From: Isotricha intestinalis
Taxonomy: Eukaryota > Ciliophora > Litostomatea > Vestibuliferida > Isotrichidae
DNA: 19,144 bases
Reading direction: 5' to 3'
Assembly: GCA_023807065.1 (NCBI GenBank)
Contig: JAJJLU010000775.1
Coordinates: 1 to 19,144, forward strand
Shown piece by piece: positions 15,861 to 19,144 of this stretch. Within the stretch, counting starts at the first letter, position 1. Every line of letters starts with the position of its first letter. Below the pieces are notes generated by a model that searched no databases, was not told the origin of the DNA, and saw nothing but the letters and a program-made list of their open reading frames with translations. The translations under genes were made by a program, and so were the position numbers.

Positions 15861-17336
15861 ATGAAGGATAATTCAATAAAGCAAAATAAAAATAATTATA
15901 ATATTATAATGATACCTATTAAATCTATTCCGGATGTTGAATCAAACCAAAAACTAATTAAATTTAATGGATTTAATATTATAGAATTAAATGAAAATGA
16001 TGAAAATAATAAAGTAGTAAAAGAATATTTAAATAAAGAATTAGAAAATGATTTAGATTTTCTTTCAGAAAAAGAAAAAATGAAGTTAAAGAAAATAGCA
16101 CAAAAATGTGAAAATTTTTTTTCAGATGAAAAAGAAATTAATATTAAAGATGAACCTTGTTTTAAATGTAGAAGATATTTTTATAATACCAAAGATCTTT
16201 TATATTTTCAAAACAGAAAAGATTTACTTAATTATTTAAAATATTGTTTTTATTATTTGAAAAAAATTATTTTTATAAACCATCAAAATTATACTAATAA
16301 TAAATATGATTTAGAAAAATGTAATAATAACTATCTGATTAATTGGAAATTTTTTATAGCTAAAGCAATGTGTAAAATATGTTTTATGGAAGTTATAAAT
16401 ATGGATAATTTATTTGGTAATTTAAAAACTATTTTTTGTGATATTGATAAAATTGATTTTTTAAAACAAAAAAATAAAAGAACTTCATTTCATTTAAGAA
16501 GAGGAAATTATAGGTATAAAATGAAAAGAAGACTTTCAAAAATAAAAAATATTTCCACAAATTCAGATTCTAATAAAAAAGGGATAAATAACAAAATAAA
16601 TAATGAAAATATTACAGTTAATTATGAAACAAATTGTATTATAATTAAAAAATCAATCTTTAAAGATATTGATTTTAATTGGTTAGAAATGAAAAATGAC
16701 AATGAAAATCAAGAATCTACTAAAAATATTTCTGAAAATAAACTAAATAATAGTTCAAATAGTTTATCTGATAATATAATTAATGATTATCAAATTAATC
16801 AAACTCAAATTTTAACAGATCATAATTTAATTCCCAACTATAATGTAATAAAAGAGGAAAAAACATTTCCTCAATTTATTTCAAATAAAATATATATTTA
16901 TATTTATCTTTTTATGAGATTTATTATAACAAAAACAAAGAATATTAATGATCATTTTATACATTTAAACTGTATTGAAAATAAAACTATTACTTTAGAA
17001 GATCTTAATAAATTTAAACAATATTTGAATGAAACTTCAATAATAATTAAAAATAATGAAAAAAGAGCTTATAAATTATTTATGATGATTCATAAAAATT
17101 TTCATTGGAAAATGTTTTATTATATTAACAAATTATTATGTGATGAAACTAGAAAAGAAGTTCAAAATATTTTAAGAAAGTTTCTTCATGAATTAAATCA
17201 AATGAAAATAGAAAGAGCAACATTAATTAATCGTTATTTTGATTTAATTGTAAATTTAGATTCACACTTTAATTTCTTAAAACAAGAAACAGAAAAAGTA
17301 ATAAATAATTATAAATTTTTATCAATAAAGAAATAA
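15861..17336 (+). CDS. Unrecognised protein with two CxxC pairs (491 aa)
   Basis: Family not recognised. The N-terminal part is acidic (40-75) and leads to two CxxC pairs, C100-x2-C103 (PCFKCRR) and C171-x2-C174 (AMCKICFM), 67 residues apart with additional Cys at 83, 129 and 154. One four-Cys zinc site made by the two pairs is plausible. Residues 205-235 are very basic (RRGNYRYKMKRRLSKIK), as in nucleic-acid-binding or nuclear-localisation regions. An Asn/Ser-rich linker (about 275-320) follows. The C-terminal 150 residues are predicted helical and hydrophobic-rich (KIYIYIYLFMRFI, KLFMMIHKNFHWKMFYYINKLL), probably a folded helical bundle rather than a membrane domain. Start is preceded by AAAATA; stop TAA. 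A nuclear zinc protein is a guess. Confidence 0.75.
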   Translation: MKDNSIKQNKNNYNIIMIPIKSIPDVESNQKLIKFNGFNIIELNENDENNKVVKEYLNKELENDLDFLSEKEKMKLKKIAQKCENFFSDEKEINIKDEPCFKCRRYFYNTKDLLYFQNRKDLLNYLKYCFYYLKKIIFINHQNYTNNKYDLEKCNNNYLINWKFFIAKAMCKICFMEVINMDNLFGNLKTIFCDIDKIDFLKQKNKRTSFHLRRGNYRYKMKRRLSKIKNISTNSDSNKKGINNKINNENITVNYETNCIIIKKSIFKDIDFNWLEMKNDNENQESTKNISENKLNNSSNSLSDNIINDYQINQTQILTDHNLIPNYNVIKEEKTFPQFISNKIYIYIYLFMRFIITKTKNINDHFIHLNCIENKTITLEDLNKFKQYLNETSIIIKNNEKRAYKLFMMIHKNFHWKMFYYINKLLCDETRKEVQNILRKFLHELNQMKIERATLINRYFDLIVNLDSHFNFLKQETEKVINNYKFLSIKK

Positions 17337-17430
17337 ATTCTTATTAAATTTTAATAAAAATTTTTGTAAATAAATCAATAAAAATTCTATAAATATTTAA
17401 ATTTTTAAATTTTTTTTTATCATCAAAAAA

Positions 17431-19017
17431 ATGCCAAAATCAAATTCTAATATTAATAGAAAAAATCAAGGCAATAGTATAAAAAATAGATCAGGTTCAT
17501 TTAATACAAATAATTCAGTTTCAACAATTACATTAAGAAATGGAACTGAAAAAAGAATAAGAAATAAGCAAACTTATAGAGAATTATATTTAGAAAAAAT
17601 GAACTTTATTCCAATTGAAATGCCTAAAAATAAAGGAAGAAATTTTTCTAAAAAATCTAGCTTTGCAGAAAGTGATGAATTTCAAATATTATATTCTAAT
17701 AAATATACTACTTTAGAACCTTCTTTAAATTCTCAAAAATTGAAAAACGATTTATTAGAGAATAATTATAAATTAAATTATAAAGATTATAATAAATATT
17801 CTGAACATATGAAAAAATATTTAGATGAAAAGAAAATCAACAAAAGTAATTTTGAGAAAGAAAAAAATATATCTTTGATTAAAAATAATAATGATACGTA
17901 TAATTTTATTGATGATAAAAAAGATGAAGAAAATATTAAACATTTACAAAATACTCTAGAAGATGTATTTAGTAAAGGAAAAAAAGAAAGAAAACCTTTA
18001 AATTGTTATGATGAAAATAATGAAACTTTAAGAAGAGAAAGAAAAAGAAATAACTTAACAAATTTAGTAAATAAAGATAATAATGAAGATAAGAACAATA
18101 TATTTACAAAAAATAAAGTAAAAGATAATGAAATTAATAATTCAAATATAAAGCAAAAAAATAATAATGAAAATAAAAAAGACAATTATATGATTCAAAA
18201 TAATAAATCAAATAAAGTATTATCTGAAAGAATAAATTCAAAAAAAGATTTATCAGATAATATAAATGAATTTAAAACAAATAGAAGAAATAAAAATAAA
18301 AGTATTAAAAGTATAAAAAAATTTCAAGTTGATAAAAATGGAAATTATACAGAAATAGCAATTAATGATGAAGAAGATGAAACAGAAAAATCAATTAATA
18401 ATAAAGTAAATGATATAAATCAAAGTAATACTATCAATAAAGACACTTTAAGCGATAGAAATTCTCACAAAAATTTAGGAAAAATTAATTATTCTGCAAA
18501 AAAAGAAAGAAATGATTATGAAAATACAATTTCTTCTTTAAAATATAATACAATATATCATTCAGGTAAAAAATATAAATTAAGTTCTCAAAATTTAAAA
18601 GATGAAAAAGAATTATTTAGTAAAACAAAAAAAAACCCTAGAAATTTTTTTAAAGGGAAATTATTGGATAGTTTCAATTCCACTAATTCAAACAATCATG
18701 ATTTAAGCAATAAAAAAATATTAAATAAAAATGAAAATGAAAAAGCAAATGATATAAAAGATAATAAATCAAAAAATGAAAAAAAGTTAACAGAAAATAC
18801 AGAAACTAAAGCTTCTTTAGGAACAGATAGGGCTAAAAATACAAAAAATATAAATATGAAATCTTATAATCATAATATAAATGAAGAAAAAATAAAAATT
18901 GAAGAAAATAAAAATATAATTAACAAAGATATTGAATCAAAAGAAAATTATAATTCAAATAATAAGATAATAAAGGGTATTGACAACAGTCTTAATAATA
19001 ATAATAATATTAATAAT

Positions 19018-19050
<33 letters not shown>

Positions 19051-19065
19051 ATTAATAATAATAAT

Positions 19066-19144
<79 letters not shown>
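17431..19144 (+). CDS. Asn/Lys-rich protein of unknown function, 3' end missing at window edge
   Basis: An open frame starts at ATG 17431 (MPKSNSNINRKNQGN) and runs without a stop to the last base of the window, at least 571 codons. It is read as a true gene because the frame stays open for 1.7 kb in DNA where the other frames stop often, and because the ATG has the usual A-rich context. The protein is basic and mostly low-complexity, rich in Asn, Lys, Glu and Ser. Residues 37-75 contain a more ordered segment (TLRNGTEKRIRNKQTYRELY, then FIPIEMP). Residues 340-420 have scattered conserved-looking motifs such as FQVDKNGNYTEIAINDEEDE near 310-330. From residue 522 it enters an Asn tract encoded by AAT repeats. 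No known domain is recognised. It follows the CxxC gene in the same direction, 94 bp downstream. Confidence 0.75.
18994..19144 (+). repeat. AAT trinucleotide tract encoding poly-Asn, continues past the window
   Basis: At least 151 bp of AAT codons, interrupted by single ATT (Ile) and ACT (Thr) codons, in frame with the gene starting at 17431. The interruptions recur in a similar order (ACT ATT AAT), which suggests expansion by slippage of a larger block. The window ends inside the tract, so its full length is unknown. Confidence 0.9.

Noticed and set aside
16887..16930. Membrane segment in the CxxC protein (YIYIYLFMRFII)
   Set aside because: Short, interrupted by Arg and followed by charged residues; more like a buried helix.

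Overview
The window looks like the end of a macronuclear chromosome of a ciliate. It opens with about four and a half copies of a 7-nt C-strand telomeric unit (CCCCAAT, i.e. ATTGGGG on the G strand) in the orientation expected of a left chromosome end. The rest is extremely A+T-rich (well over 80% by eye, not computed). Genes are long, closely packed and mostly intronless, with intergenic gaps of about 50-200 bp. The standard code reads through all of them, with TAA used as the stop in 8 of the 9 complete genes and TGA in one. From memory, CCCCAAT ends, very high A+T and a standard code fit rumen litostome ciliates such as Entodinium. That assignment is an inference from features, not from a database match.

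Layout: positions 1-31 are telomere. Positions 32-613 are gene-free subtelomere holding a degenerate 20-bp tandem repeat with a 10-bp sub-period (198-315). Then come: a coiled-coil protein with a C1q-like head (614-2689, -); a 1573-residue coiled-coil protein built on 14-residue repeats (2803-7524, -); an NBR1/p62-like PB1-ZZ protein (7601-8782, +); a membrane-anchored RING-IBR protein (8867-10192, -); a 690-residue coiled-coil protein whose two reading frames are joined by a 32-nt intron (10391-12495, -); a mitochondrial-type GrpE (12555-13205, +); a basic protein of unknown function (13366-14811, -); a bacterial-like DnaQ-type DEDDh exonuclease (14859-15719, -); an unrecognised protein with two CxxC pairs (15861-17336, +); and the 5' part of an Asn/Lys-rich gene that runs off the window inside an AAT trinucleotide tract (17431-19144, +).

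There is no operon-like pathway. The gene content suggests a ciliate cell: large structural coiled coils, ubiquitin/autophagy-type zinc proteins, an organellar Hsp70 cofactor and a nuclease. Start codons are preceded by A at -1 in all ten genes, and divergent gene pairs share promoters of only 59-141 bp. No tRNA, rRNA, transposon or CRISPR array was seen. The most distinctive observations are the telomere and phased subtelomeric repeat, the 32-nt intron, the 13/20-residue KAN repeat fused to a C1q-like domain, the 14-residue-repeat giant coiled coil, the NBR1-like protein, the RBR-like protein without a visible RING2, and the bacterial-type DnaQ domain.
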